Positions 21,900 through 33,750 of a stretch of DNA of 64,000 bases are shown here, piece after piece (the first letter of the stretch is position 1; the number at the start of each line of letters is the position of its first letter). The position numbers were made by a program, and so were the translations under genes. The DNA is from Aspidapion aeneum. Lineage: Eukaryota > Arthropoda > Insecta > Coleoptera > Brentidae. The notes beneath the pieces are model-generated. The model saw only the letters and a program-made list of their open reading frames with translations. It ran no database searches and was not told where the DNA came from. Location: NCBI GenBank assembly GCA_963576565.1, contig CAUYVT010000074.1, positions 17,614 through 81,613 of the forward strand, read 5' to 3'.

Positions 21900-23340
21900 A
21901 GCGGCAAATTCAAATCGGAAATTAGAATACTTGATTTTAAATGTAGTCATGATTAAATATACTATTTTAATAATTTTGCATAGCCAATTAGGGATCTATG
22001 TATCATTCTAAACTCTTTTCTAAAATTTGTCAAATACACTATTACTTGTCAACTCATTTTTCCAAATTTTTTCGTATAAATTAGATACACTTGTGATATT
22101 ACCCCCGACAAAATTATTGTATATCATATATATCATTTTATAAGTTGTTAAATTTGAAAGCGTTGTTTTTTCGCAAGGAAAGCATGGGGAACAGAAAAGG
22201 GAAAGAAAAGATAAAGGGCTGAAATATCAGGAAGGCTTATGTAAGAAAATTATTTTAAAACCATATTCCAGCCACGCTTGTAAATATTTGTTGTCCTCCA
22301 AACGCAATACAAACAGATTCGCCACTTCTCTGTCTGTTTTTTATGTAAATATTTGCAGATTGTTGCTTGTTTCTGTTTATATTGCCCCTTTCCGCCATTA
22401 CGTTTATTGCACCGGCACGTACATGAAAGGAGTAATGGGAATAGTTGCCCCTAAATGAAGCAATAATCTTAATAACAAAATCCTTCTATATCCGCTTAGC
22501 CACGAAAAATTTTTTTCTTTATTCACGGGTATACTTTTTGCAAAGTCAGTTGAACAAAGATAAAAGCCGACCATCGGCATATCCTTTAAAAAAAGTGACA
22601 TGGGCGGCGGTAGATATACTCATGAAAATTATTTCATTTAATTATGGCGTAAACTAAAGAAATAAAAATAGATAATAAAACTTTCTATTCCTACACCTAC
22701 AGAAACGACACTGATTTATTTTCTAACTCTGCATACTACCGACTAAAGGGGTCCCGAAACGAACACCTGAAAGCAATTAAAAGCGCATCTCAAAAAAAAT
22801 CTGCCAATCAGGTGCCGTCCATCCACCTGGCCTCGGTCTGTCGGAAAACAAATACTTTGTGGTCAGACCGCAAAGAGCCACGCCTTTTCTCTGTCGGTAG
22901 GGTTGAAATTATACCAGGAAGATTTTATATGAATTTGGATAACTTTCGAAGGGCAGAATAAAGCAAAATTTCATGAAATCGATAGAACCCCGTATTAGGA
23001 GTTATTCAAGTGACTTGCAAAAACTATACTAAACTTTACGTTTGTAGTTCTTTGGGTTTGGGCTCAAACTTCGCAGACACGACATAAAACGTCGCGAAGG
23101 CGGCCAAAATGCAATATTTAAAGGACAAATTATGTCACGGTCATGGGAACTATTTTTTGTCCTGCCTGCCTGCCTTTTGTTCTGGGAGTTTCTTTTGTAT
23201 TCGGTAGATGTCGCCACTTTTGTAAAAAGCGTACGGTATAGCGACCATTATTATTCGTTTCTCTTACCAATATCGTAAGATGTGATTTATATATATTTCT
23301 GGTATAAACTGCGTATATCAAGGACTATACTACCATATCG
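21900..23340. other. non-coding
   Basis: No gene is recognised. A short piece at 22500-22540 (CGCTTAGCCACGAAAAA, TTCACGGGTA) resembles the end of the 12576-13195 element family. Confidence 0.35.
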
Positions 23341-23344
23341 ATTT

Positions 23345-23522
23345 AGAACATTTGTTCTCCACCTCGTTCGATTCTGACAATCAACTTATGTCAGGTTTTT
23401 TTGACTCATTGATCTGTAGATTGACTGTTGCCTTTCTAGTTTAGGACGCCCTCTTTTTCTACGTCCTATTGGTTGCCATTTTAAGACCTGCTATGGTAAT
23501 CTTTCGTCGTTCATCCATTGTA
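23345..23522 (-). pseudogene. LINE family A tail, minus strand
   Basis: This is the complement of the C-terminal tail at 23900-24090 (GGACGCCCTCTTTTTCTACG, TTCGTCGTTCATCC). It abuts a plus-strand copy and so forms a small inverted pair. Confidence 0.75.
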
Positions 23523-23524
23523 CA

Positions 23525-24136
23525 TTAGATAGAGAGTTAGATAAATAATATTTCCATGCAATGCGTATGTGTACTTGGGTGTCATATTTGATAAGACAGG
23601 AACAGACTGTAAAGAACTGGGAAAAATAATACTAAAACCAAAAAAGGTTATTGAATGTCTAAACAGTATTTTGTGGAGCAGAGAGATAAAAAAAAATGTA
23701 AAATTATACATATATGAAACAATGATGAAAATCACGCTGTTGTATAGAATAAAGACTTGTCGCGTAACAGAAAACAACAAATCAAAAATGGAAAGTGTCA
23801 AAATGGGTGCAATATCTAGAACTGAACTCATAAGAAATGAGATCATAAAAGCAGGAATGAGAATGGAGGGAAGCATAACGGATGACATCACTAAAAGACA
23901 TCTGATATGGTACGGCCAGGTACAACGGATGAACGACGAAATATTAACAAAGCAGGTCCTAGGATGGCAACCAATAGGGCGCAAAAAAAGAGGGCGTCCT
24001 AAACGGGAATGGCAACAGTCAATCCAAAGATCAATAAGTAAAAAAAAAATACAGATGATTGTCAGGATCGAGGGAGGTGGAGAATAGGCGCCGGACAACG
24101 TACAAAAACGTTCTAAACCGTCATAGTAGTAGTACA
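23525..24136 (+). pseudogene. LINE family A, RT C-terminal third
   Basis: The frame 23569-24087 reads YLGVIFDKTG, NSILWSREIKKNVKLYIYET, SITDDITKRHLIWYGQVQRM and RKKRGRPKREWQQSI. This is the region after the RT active site and ends with the usual tail of this LINE type. It is colinear with 5320-5650 but longer, and it ends in (TAG)n at about 24122-24135. It is 5'-truncated and lacks the catalytic domain. Confidence 0.85.
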
Positions 24137-24398
24137 ATATAGAGGAAATGTTATTATCAAATACTCCGCACTCCCTTCAAAACAAAGGAATACATACGCT
24201 ACTGTTTAATCAATTTTAATAAAATAAATTTAAATACTGTGACAAAATATCCAGGGTGTTACTGTCGGCGTGTGGCCCGAAACAACACGTGAAATATAAC
24301 AAAAGATTTAAAAGTATAAAGTGCTTTATTTCTTATAATAATTAAATAATGTTCCTCACCGTTGAAATTGTAAATTGTTTTATAGCCCAGTTATATTA

Positions 24399-24533
24399 CA
24401 CCCGGTTCCCACCTACGACTTTCTCGTGGGTGCCCGCTCACGCGTCACATGATCTCAATATAAAATGTTACGTCAGTCATGTGACGCGTGCGCGGACACG
24501 CACGAGAAAGTCGTAGGTGGGAACTGGGTTTAA
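24399..24533. mobile_element. 135-bp palindromic MITE in the foldback arm
   Basis: ACCCGGTTCCCACCTACGAC...CACGAG is matched by its complement ending GGTGGGAACTGGGT. The other arm of the host element has no insertion, which defines the ends. TTA on both sides is a possible 3-bp target duplication (PIF/Harbinger style), but this is not certain. Confidence 0.75.
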
Positions 24534-25363
24534 GGTGAAAAAATCCTGTAAAAAAAATAGGTGTGCAAGCTGGATTTTTGTTTGATTATTCCTTAGCATC
24601 TGTGACACATCCCCACAAATTCTCCGCCAAAATCACCATTGAGCTTGGCTAGATATAAGGGTCCAAAAGTCCTAAAAATCAGTATTTTGCGGTTTTCTCG
24701 AAATCTAATAACTTTTTTAAAAAAAGTCTAGAGAGAACTCGGTCTATAATGCAAAATTTAAAAAACCTAACCCAACATGTTAAACAATATATTTGTAAAA
24801 AATATTTTTTCCTACCCTGTAGTTAACTTGTTTTAAAATTTTAATACTTTATGACATTAAGGTTGATCCCCATTTCTATAAAACACCATGTACTAAAATT
24901 TAGTTTTTGTTTCTTAAAAGTTAAACAACTTTGAGTAAGGCTTAGGCCAATGGTCAATAATTTTTGGACCGCCAATGGGACTTGGAAAAAAATATTTTTG
25001 TACAAGTAAGCACTGTATGAAAAAAAAGCGTACATAAAAAAGTTTAGTTAATACTGGCCGGACCACCATTGGGATTTTGAAAATTTAATTTTTATACAAT
25101 TAGGAACGGTACGACACAAAACATATTAAACTTCTGGGTAGAAACAGCTTTAAAATATGCGCAAATGTGCACACTTTTAATATATTTGAATTTCCAGCCA
25201 AACTGCTAAAAATATTGTTTCACAAAACTTTAATGGGACAAAGGGGTTTAAATAAAAGAAATGTAACCTAAGAGTGGTTTTTTAAGGGTTTAAAATTATA
25301 AACATAAGTACATAAATTTCTACCGAATGGTCATTGTATCATCGTTTTTCCCCAATATCATGG

Positions 25364-25500
25364 GTGCACCCATGTGGGGGGGGGGGGGCTCGGGGCCCAT
25401 TTTTTTTACATATTTTCCACATATTTCATAAAAAAACACAAAAATAGCTTAAAATTCGATATCATGAGGCTCCCCCCCCCAGAGACAGATTCCTGGGTGC
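25364..25500. mobile_element. G/C-run MITE, copy 1
   Basis: It starts CATGGGTGCACC, has a G run then CTCGGGGCCCA, an A/T core with TATTTTCCACATATTTCAT, and ATCATGAGGCTCC before a C run. The copy at 40775-40937 is the same in the opposite orientation. Confidence 0.65.
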
Positions 25501-26089
25501 ACCACTGTGTATACTAAAAGCTTTAATATCTGTTAAGCTTTTATATGTCGTACAATTCCTAATTGCATAAAAATTAAATTTTCAAAATCCCAATGGTGGT
25601 CCGGCTAGTATTAACTACTTTCCTAACCTTTACTTAAAGTTGTATAAATTAGATAGATAGACTTTAAAAAAACAAAAAATCAATTTTAGTAAATGGTGTT
25701 CGGTATAAGTGGAGATCAAGCTTAACATTTTGAAAGTATTAATATTTTAAAAAAAGTTACCAACAGAGTAAGGAAAAAATTTTAAAAAATTTTTTTTCTT
25801 AAATATATCTTTGAAAATGTTAGGTTATTTCTTAATTTTATGGTATGGATCATATGATTTCTCGTATTTTTTCGCTCTTGACTTTTTTTGAAAAAGTTAT
25901 TAGTTGTCGAGAAAATCGCAAAAAACTCATTTTTAAAACATTTGGGGCCTTATATCTAGCGAAGCTCAAGGAGTATTTTGGCGGAAAATATGTGGGGATG
26001 TGTCCCAGATGCTAATTATACAAAAATCTTGCACGTATTTTTTTTCAAGTGAATTCCTAATATAACTGGGCTATAATATGGATAATTTA

Positions 26090-27435
26090 ATTACAACCCT
26101 GCCTTTATCAGCACACGCGCCACACTTTCAGCAGCATTGTGATTTTGCCACGTTTTTCCATCAGTGAAACCCAAATAAATTGGACCAGGGATATTGTGAC
26201 AAAGCATAATATGAATATTAATAAAATATCGTTTAAAATTTAAGTGTATAATTAAGCAAAATTCAATAAAAACAAACTACAATTATTTTGTCGAAATGAT
26301 TGAATGTCTTCATAAGAATACTCGCAGAAAAGTTCTCTTGGCCGACGATTAACGCTATTTGACACTGTTGACAATGGAACGTCACATGTAGCTAACGGCT
26401 GCCGTGGAACGCCGCAAACTCACAGATGGTGGCGCTAGCTGCATAGTTTACTGACCGCAGTGTTGATGATCCATTGGTTAACTTTTTAAACAGTTTATAA
26501 ATGAAGGTACAGGTAATTTTTAAGAAAATCCCGTAAAACCTGTAATAAACCTGTTATTTTTTTCTTTTTTATACATTACCTCGATAAATGGACGCCGCTG
26601 GAGAGGTTTTCGATGGTCATACCCCTGTGACATCGTTGATAAGGAAATGTTATTGTCTATAATAAAGGCAATAAGATATTTTTCCCTAAGAAGCTTAGTT
26701 TTTAAGAAAATTTGAAGAAAACCTTAAAATCTTAGACTTTGGGTTTGTTTGGTTTTTGGAAGTTTTTGCAGCTAAAATTTAAAAAAACTAATATATATAT
26801 AATTATATCCTTAGGTCAGATTTTACACATTTTTGATTAATTTTTCTGTCATTGTGGCTTTAGAGCGTCAACTTAGTTAAATTTTCAGCAATTCGAACAC
26901 GACTATAAGGGGGGATAAGAAAAATTGGACCAAAACCTGGCTTGGCAACATCCAGGTCGTTAATCTGTGACCTATTCTCAGCTACAATCCATTTTCAAAC
27001 TGCGGTCCTCATATTTTGTATACTCAGTTACCTACAGTGCCGGCACTAATGTTAGTTAGTCTTTTTTTAACCAAATTTTTTGACGATCCGTGGCTAAAAA
27101 ACTGGTTAGTTGCATGTTTAGAAATTGGATGGCAATTTTGCAGCCGCAGGAATTTTATATTGTATGTTATTGTTGCTGTGTTTGAATTTCTTATGACAGA
27201 CTGCACGATGCGGTCCTCGTGAATAAAATGCCCACCTTAGAAATTAGAGAGATATTTGCAATAAAATAAAGTATTTACGCAAGTAAATTAAAGAACGTAA
27301 CCTCAAAAGTGAGAAAAAGAAAGGCATTAAAAATTCCTATAGTTATAAATTAAACAAACATCGTAATGAGTTCCTTGCCTTGGGTTCCTAGGCCAAAAAC
27401 TAGGTTAACGCTCACCCAGTAGAAATCAAAGTCAT
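26090..27435. other. non-coding
   Basis: No gene or repeat boundary is recognised. Confidence 0.35.
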
Positions 27436-27439
27436 TTCG

Positions 27440-28015
27440 GGGATTGCTATAATTGACCAATAGAACGGTACCATGCTGGACTTTTGCGAGGACTTTTGGG
27501 AGTTAGCTGTCACGCAAAAGGACGGAAGTGGAAGCTAAACTGGTGCCGGTGGCTTTTTGGGGGTCGTGGTATTCGGTTTTGGGGGCTTGAAAATAAAGCA
27601 CCTAAAGTGGCCCAGGTCAGGGAATCCGGAGAGCGACGAAAGGATGATAGCCGAGTTAACAGGGCGGAAACAATTATAGTTTACCCACAAAAAGCAGTGA
27701 AGTGCAGTGTCGGTTAAACCATAAAACGTAAATAAATGATACCTGTATTATCGACCGGTGTAAATCAGAACCCAAAGTAATCATTATAGCAATTTTTAAC
27801 CCAAACCAATATCCTGTTTTCTTTGGACAGCGTTTCTCGTCCCTGGATCTTTCACTCTTGCCGGAACGATCCCGAAGGATCCGGGAACCGTTGCGGCTTG
27901 TGCCAACCCTGTTGACACAACCGGGCGTTAAAAGTGGTCAGGGGGGAATAAAATAAGCTTGTACGGTCTTAGAAGGCGACGGGGAATTGGTGGCTTGTAA
28001 GGCCAGACAGCATGA
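27440..28015. other. GC-rich block of unknown origin
   Basis: This block is much richer in G and C than both flanks. It contains TGTTGACACAACCGGGCGTT and GGCGACGGGGAATTGGTGGC. It could be an LTR or leader of a retroelement, or part of a gene promoter, but I see no TG...CA borders, primer site or domain. The frame 27484-27717 is Lys/Arg-rich without motifs. Confidence 0.3.
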
Positions 28016-28895
28016 CAATCTCACCTAGCCGATTTTAAAAATTTACACCTCTCGACCAAGAATAAAAATACTTTTTAAAAAACATCAGTTGTCAATTTTT
28101 TTGGAAAACTAGTGCAATTTTTTTGGCAGCATCAAACCAGTGTCATTGGACCAAGAGTGAAGCACTAGCTTTCTCAAAAGAACTCGCTAATAGGAACTAT
28201 TAACTGCCTAAACTTACTGCTCTTTATTATTAGAGCAGTAGTAATGAGGTTTATCGTTTACTTGAATTTCTCCCTTTATTTACATGAAGCCCTTAATATT
28301 TTCTTAAACTCTCTAATAAAACAAAGTTAGATAAGTGTATGATTTAGAACATTTATTATTGTCCATTTTTGGGATGTGTCTGTAGCAAGGATTGATGGAG
28401 ACATTTTACAGAAAATTTAATTTTCTTAAAATTAATTTACTTAAATAATAAAGCATTTTTCGATTTTTTGAAAATGTATTTATGCTCTTACGTATTTGGT
28501 TTTATCACATCTAACTTGAATCATATGTTATGTTTATTTATTGATAGCTTACACAGGCAGATAATCGAATCTTTGTAATTCCTTTGTACAGCAATGAACT
28601 CTAGTTCTCGGCGTTATTTGACCAAAAAAAGATTCCAACAGACGTCTGGCAAAATACCTTTGTGATACTTTTTGCTACTTTTGCTAACTTTTGTATTTTG
28701 TCTCATAAACATGCCTTTATTACGCTAGAGTGAACCACTTTATTGGCTTCTATCTAAGGTTACGAAGTTCGTGAACCTCTTGATAACACGAGGACACATT
28801 TCTACCTTCCTAGCCCGCGCAGCAATTTGTAGAAAAGGTATTATTTTTGACGATTTTTTTTTTTCAGATAAAGTCGAGAATGTCTTATTTGGGTG
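28016..28895. other. non-coding
   Basis: Nothing recognised. Confidence 0.35.
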
Positions 28896-28899
28896 TATT

Positions 28900-29515
28900 A
28901 TTTGGACCTACAACTATTATGTCTGTTTAGAATGTTTTTCTACGTTGTCCGACACCTATTCTAAGGACACTCATCGTAAAGGCAAGCCTTATAGGAAGCG
29001 AAGCTAACGTCGGGCTTTCTATTTTTTGGATATTATTTTTGACATGTTTTCCTCGGTTTCGCATTGGCGGTTCTGTTTTATTTTGAAGATGTTGTTTTAC
29101 ACAGTATGAAGGTACCTAAACTATATATATTTATGAAATTACAATTAAAAAGTTTTGCTGCAAACTATCTTGAAACTGTATTTGTTTAGACTGTGTTAAA
29201 ACCACATTTTTAAAATACCAACGAGCCGCCAATGCGAAACCGAGGAAAACATGTCAAAAATTATAACCAAAAAATAGAAAATCGGAGTAGCTTGCTTGAC
29301 GATGAGTGACCTTATATTCTCCACCTCCCTCCATTCCGACAATCATCTTCTGTCAGGTATATTTGATTGACTGTTTGCATTTTAGTTTGGGACGCCCTCT
29401 TTTTCTGCGCCTTATTGGTTGCCATTCTAGGGCCTGCTTTGGTAATCTTTCGTCGTTCATCCGTTGTACATGGCCGTACCATATCAGTTGTCTTTTGTTT
29501 TGCTAAGTGCAAGTC
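28900..29515 (-). pseudogene. LINE family A tail, split by a MITE
   Basis: On the minus strand, 29314-29515 and 28900-28962 together match the tail of the copy at 23900-24120. The break falls in the middle of the CCTATTCTCCACCTCC stretch and is filled by the 351-bp element. Confidence 0.8.
28963..29313. mobile_element. 351-bp MITE with 6-7-bp TSD
   Basis: The ends are AAGGACACTCATCGTAAAGG and the complement of AAGGTCACTCATCGTC. The arms match for about 90 bp, including CATGTTTTCCTCGGTTTCGC. The host LINE shows TATTCT on both sides (CTATTCT and ATATTCT). Confidence 0.8.
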
Positions 29516-29697
29516 AGATTTTTTTACAGGAGAGTATTCAAAAGTAACGAAAATCAACACCTCTAATACACACCCTGACAGAGAAGATTATTGTCCGTCA
29601 GAGCGAGGTCAAGACAAAAATTTATTCAGGATAATAAGAAGTATACAGTTTTCTGTGCATATGCAGAATGCATTAAATAATAGTCCAGTCAACGAGA

Positions 29698-29937
29698 GGG
29701 TTGTAGAGTGCATGGACGGGGGGGGGGGGGGGTGAATTTTACTCTCCGGGAATAGTTTAAGGGTAGTTTGGACGTTAATATATTAAAAGTCCCCGCCCCT
29801 AGCCTTTCCGCTTCATTGGCAGAGGGGGATGGAAAGGTGCAATTTTTCGGTTTTTTGCCTATAACTCGATTACTAGTAGGAACAAAAAAAAATGTTTTAT
29901 TAAAAGTTAAAGAGCATTAAATTCATCATATTTTTTG

Positions 29938-29985
<48 letters not shown>

Positions 29986-30506
29986 TTATTTTATCAAAGG
30001 TATCACTCTTGAATAATAATACAAAAAATATTAAACATTTTGTTTTGTATTTGTAAAACGTGAGAAATATGGTTAAAAAATTTAATTTGCTGTATTTTTT
30101 GATATGTTATAGATAAATTAGTAAAAGCTACATAGTTTTTACATTGATAAATTTGTTCTCAAATTGAAAACAAAAGTGTTGGATAAACAAGTTTGATAAA
30201 AAAATATGGGGCAAAAATGTGGTCTTCAAAAATCAACGGTTTTTGGTTACCTCTTTCTCAAAATATGTTACCCTTAAAGGCAGGTTAAATACACCAGTTT
30301 TGTAGGAAATTTGATGCTCTTTAATTTTTATTTACACATTTTTTTTTGTACAAAACGCCGTAATAGATTTATAGGCAAAAAACCGAAAAATTGCATTCTT
30401 TCACCCCCCTCCGCCACTGAAGCGGAAGAGCTAGGGACTTTTGATATGTTAACCTCATAACTATCCTAAATATATTCTCTCCCACCTCCATGCATTCTAC
30501 AATCCC
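29698..30506. mobile_element. 0.8-kb foldback with (TA)n core
   Basis: The arms begin TTGTAGAGTGCATGGA and end TCCATGCATTCTACAA. Inner pairs include AGCATTAAAT / ATTTGATGCTCTTTAATTTT and TTCGGTTTTTTGCCTATA / TATAGGCAAAAAACCGAA. A (TA)n run at about 29938-29985 lies in the core, and a G run at 29718-29731. Confidence 0.78.
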
Positions 30507-30990
30507 TAAATGGCCATTTATTGACTGAACTATAAACACATACGCACAATTTAATTTATTTTTGAAAACGGATAAATTTTGGATTATTGACTTGTATTAG
30601 TGTTTGCAATTAAAGCAATGCGATTATACAATATGCAAAACGTGTATACACTATCTGTTTTTTATTGAGGTATTTAATTGGAAAGGGTATTTTAATTTCC
30701 AGGTTAACGAATTGTAAATAAATAACACACAGAACATTAAATAGCAATTAAGTAAAATATCCAATAAGACCCCTCGTGTATAAATTAACACAACTTTTCT
30801 CATTTTGCACAAGATTTCGTTTAAAGTCTCAAAAGATTTAAAAGTGTGAAACATGAAGGGTTGAACACCTTTTAAATATTTTCAAAAGTAATAAGCCACG
30901 AATAAAATTATTAATAAGGTAATTAAGTATTTACATACGGGGGCGCGGGTTCATTAAACTTTTCACGACAGACCTGACCTTTAGCGAAGT
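30507..30990. other. non-coding
   Basis: Nothing recognised. Confidence 0.35.
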
Positions 30991-31004
30991 AAGGGGGCTT
31001 ACAA

Positions 31005-31920
31005 GCAGTGGCTAAACTAGGCTTAGGCAGAGTGGGCACCTGCCCACGACGCACTTTAGTCTGAAACCCCAATATTTTGGCCAAAAATAGCAGAAACTAA
31101 CTTAACAATAAAACTGTTTGGTTACATATTTTTTAAAGCTAAATAATGGCACCTTAAAATTCCAGCATAATTGGCTTCATTGCCAAAGCAGGCTTCGAAA
31201 TATCGTTGTTTCAATTTGACATTTCCTGACAATCAGCAATTTTTTTTTGTTCATTATTTTTCACTAACTTTAATGTGCTATTTGTAAGAAGTGCGAAGAG
31301 TTATAAAAAATTTTAAAAATGGCTTTTTTAACCAAAGGTAAGTAGATTATTTTTTGATAATTTTAGTCACAGGGATTTTAAACTTATTCTTTAAATACCA
31401 ATGATACAAAAATTGTGCCAGAAGTGTATGAATTTTTTTTTCTCGATATTTCACTGGACTAACAAAAAAGCTTTCGGGAACTTTCATATTAATTTTTGTA
31501 AAAATATTTTCGTCCTGATCTGTACTTTCCGGAGTACATACACTGTTGGTGCGAAAAGGTGCGATAGTCTCCAAATTCGTTATTAAACATGACCGTACAT
31601 ATTCTGACAAACACAAAGTACCTATTCTAGTTCATTTTAATTTGTGTTTCCGTGTGTCTTCTATATAGATAGTAATGAGCAAAGTACCTTTAAAGAAGCA
31701 AAATGAATCATAAATATCAAAACTCCGGGAAAAATTCAAGATGGCCGCCAAAATAGATAGGAAATTAGTAGAAACTGCAAACATTTAACATCGGTTTTGG
31801 AATATTTGGAGCATCTAAATTCAAATACAGAATAATTTTTACCGGGGGAGGAAAAGAACAATTTAGAATGGTGGGGGCTTAACTAGGTTAAAAATTATTA
31901 AGGTGGTGAAACAAAAAAAA
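31005..31920. other. possible truncated hAT end at left; otherwise unassigned
   Basis: CAGTGGCTAAACTAGGCTTA followed by GTGGGCACCTGCCCA resembles the 5' end of hAT elements of the kind seen at 62892. No matching 3' end (CCACTG) was found within 1 kb. Confidence 0.3.
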
Positions 31921-31924
31921 AGTA

Positions 31925-32185
31925 TTCATACTCATTGCATGAAGATATTGTTTGTCCATTGTCTAGTTCTAACCCACTTGATTCGTTTCCAATAGTACTG
32001 TGTCTTGTCCACGTTCACTGTTAAACCCCACTTTTGGTATTCTTCCGTTAACTTTCTCATCAGCTTCTTTATCATTAGCTATAATTACTTGGTCGTCAGC
32101 AAACTGTAGTGTGTATATGATAAATTGGTCGTGAAGTTGTATTCCCATGCCGTGTACTCATTTACGTTTTCAGCTTTTTAGAGCT
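31925..32185 (-). pseudogene. LINE family A RT active-site fragment
   Basis: The minus strand matches 5060-5315: it carries the FADDQVIIAND active site, KWGLTVNVDKTQY and CMQ. It is the only copy of this family in the window besides 4.5-5.7 kb that keeps the FADD motif. It ends abruptly at the tandem array. Confidence 0.75.
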
Positions 32186-32469
32186 ACTGCGTTATATAAA
32201 TATTTCGGCTCATGATTATCAGTTCTTATCAAACTTTGGCTTAAATATTACTAAACAGGGTACAAGTAGGTATACTCAAACCTGAGTATAATAAGACCGT
32301 TAATTTAGACTTCCAGTTATGGTCCCATGCTAGGTGAGGTCTGTACAAGAAGCCACAGCAAAACCTCCAATGAATTATGAAGAATCATGTTTAAGCATCA
32401 AATAATAATTTATCTATTTAGCTCTAGATACTAATACCAAAAATCATAAAAAATTTAAAAAAAAGTTTT

Positions 32470-32541
32470 GCTGAAACCCTGCATTGAACCGGGGACCTTT
32501 GGATTTCCAGTTTAAGGCTCTCCCAGATGAACTATTTTGGC
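32470..32541 (-). tRNA. tRNA-Phe-like, unit 1 (degenerate)
   Basis: Body GCCAAAATAGTTCATCTGGG with a GGTTCAATG T loop. The anticodon stem has two mismatches. Loop CTGGAAA places GGA at positions 34-36. Confidence 0.5.
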
Positions 32542-32849
32542 ACATGTTTATCAGTTCTCAACAAACTTTGGTTTACTTATTATTAAACAGAGTACAAGTA
32601 GGTATGCTCGAACCCAGGTATATTAAGACCGTTAATTTAGGCTTCCAGTTATGGCCCCATGCTAGGTGTGTTGCATGGCGCGTCATTAGTTAGCCAACCG
32701 ATTAACATTGGGAGTTCCGTCAGAAGCTTCTTAGTTCTTCCTAGAGGTCTGTACAAGAAGCCACAGCAAAACCCCCAATGAATTATGAAGAATCATTTAG
32801 CTCTAGATACTAATAATAAAAATAATAAAAAAATTTTTAAAAAAAGTTT

Positions 32850-32922
32850 TGCTGAAACCCTGGATTGAACCGGGGACCTTTAGATTTCCAGTGTAAGGCT
32901 CTCCCAGATGAACCATTCTGAA
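32850..32922 (-). tRNA. tRNA-Phe-like, unit 2 (degenerate)
   Basis: Same body; the 5' acceptor strand is changed (CAGAATGGTTC). Loop CTGGAAA. Confidence 0.45.
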
Positions 32923-33209
32923 ACATGTTTATCAGTTCTTAACAAACTTTGGTTTACATATTATTAAACAGAGTACAAGTAGGTATACTCGAACCAAGGT
33001 CCCATGCTAGGTGTGTCGCATGGCGCGTCATTAGTTAGCCAACCAAATGACATTGGTAGTTCCGTCAGGGGCTTCTTAGTTCTTCCTAGAGGTCTGTACA
33101 AGAAGCCACAGCAAAGCCTCCAATGAATTATGAAAAATCGTGTTTACACACCAGATAATAATTTACCTACATAGCACTAGATACGAATAATAAAAAAATA
33201 ACCAAAAAA

Positions 33210-33286
33210 AATTCTGCTGACACCCTGGATTGAACTGGGGACCTTTAGATTTCCAGTCCAAGGCTTTCCCAGTTGAATTTTTCGGC
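33210..33286 (-). tRNA. tRNA-Phe-like, unit 3
   Basis: Starts GCCGAAAAATTCAACTGGGA. Anticodon stem TTGGA/TCTAA, loop CTGGAAA. Confidence 0.5.
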
Positions 33287-33369
33287 TCATGATTATCAGA
33301 TCTTATCAAACTTTGGGTTAATTAATATTAAAAAGAGTACAAGTATGTATACTCGAATCTAGGTATAAT

Positions 33370-33428
33370 TAGAGTCCCTGTATGTGACAGATATTGGCGG
33401 CCAATATCTGTCACATACAGGGACTCTA
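33370..33428. repeat. perfect 59-nt palindrome inside array unit 4
   Basis: AGAGTCCCTGTATGTGACAG continues to a centre at 33399 and is mirrored exactly (29-bp arms, one central base). CTAGGTATAAT occurs directly on both sides, so it looks like an insertion with a duplicated target of about 11 bp. No other array unit has it. Confidence 0.9.
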
Positions 33429-33677
33429 GGTATAATAAGACCGTTAATTTAGGATTCTAGTTACGACCCCATGCTAGGTGTGTCGCATGACGCGTCATTA
33501 GTTAGGCAACCAATTGACATTGGGAGTTCCGTCAGGGTAAAGTTCTTCCTAGAGGTCTGTACAAGAAGCCACAGCAAAACCCCCAATGAATCATGAAGAA
33601 TCGTGTTCACATCCCAGATAATAATTTAACTATGTAGCACTAGATACGAATAATAAAAAAATAACGAAAAAAAGTTC

Positions 33678-33750
33678 TGCTGCCACCCTGGATTGAACTG
33701 GGGACCTTTAGATTTCCAGTCTAAGGCTCTCCCAATTGAACTGTTTCGGC
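33678..33750 (-). tRNA. tRNA-Phe-like, unit 4
   Basis: Starts GCCGAAACAGTTCAATTGGG. D stem GTTC/GAGC and anticodon stem TTAGA/TCTAA pair fully. T stem CCCAG/CAGGG has one mismatch, and the acceptor stem pairs only partly with TGGCAGC. Loop CTGGAAA (GGA in the anticodon position, where tRNA-Phe has GAA). GAACTTTTTTTCG follows and would stop Pol III. Confidence 0.55.

Larger units (their letters stand above)
24380..26085. mobile_element. 1.7-kb foldback element
   Basis: The termini are TATAGCCCAGTTATATTA (24380) and TAATATAACTGGGCTATA (26066-26083). Paired inner landmarks are GACACATCCCCACA / TGTGGGGATGTGTC and GGCCGGACCACCATTGGGAT / CCAATGGTGGTCCGG. A MITE sits in the left arm at 24399-24533 and a G/C-run MITE near the centre. 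Confidence 0.82.

Noticed and set aside
27484..27717. 77-residue basic frame as a gene
   Set aside because: No motif, no splice or homology signal; likely a chance frame in GC-rich DNA.
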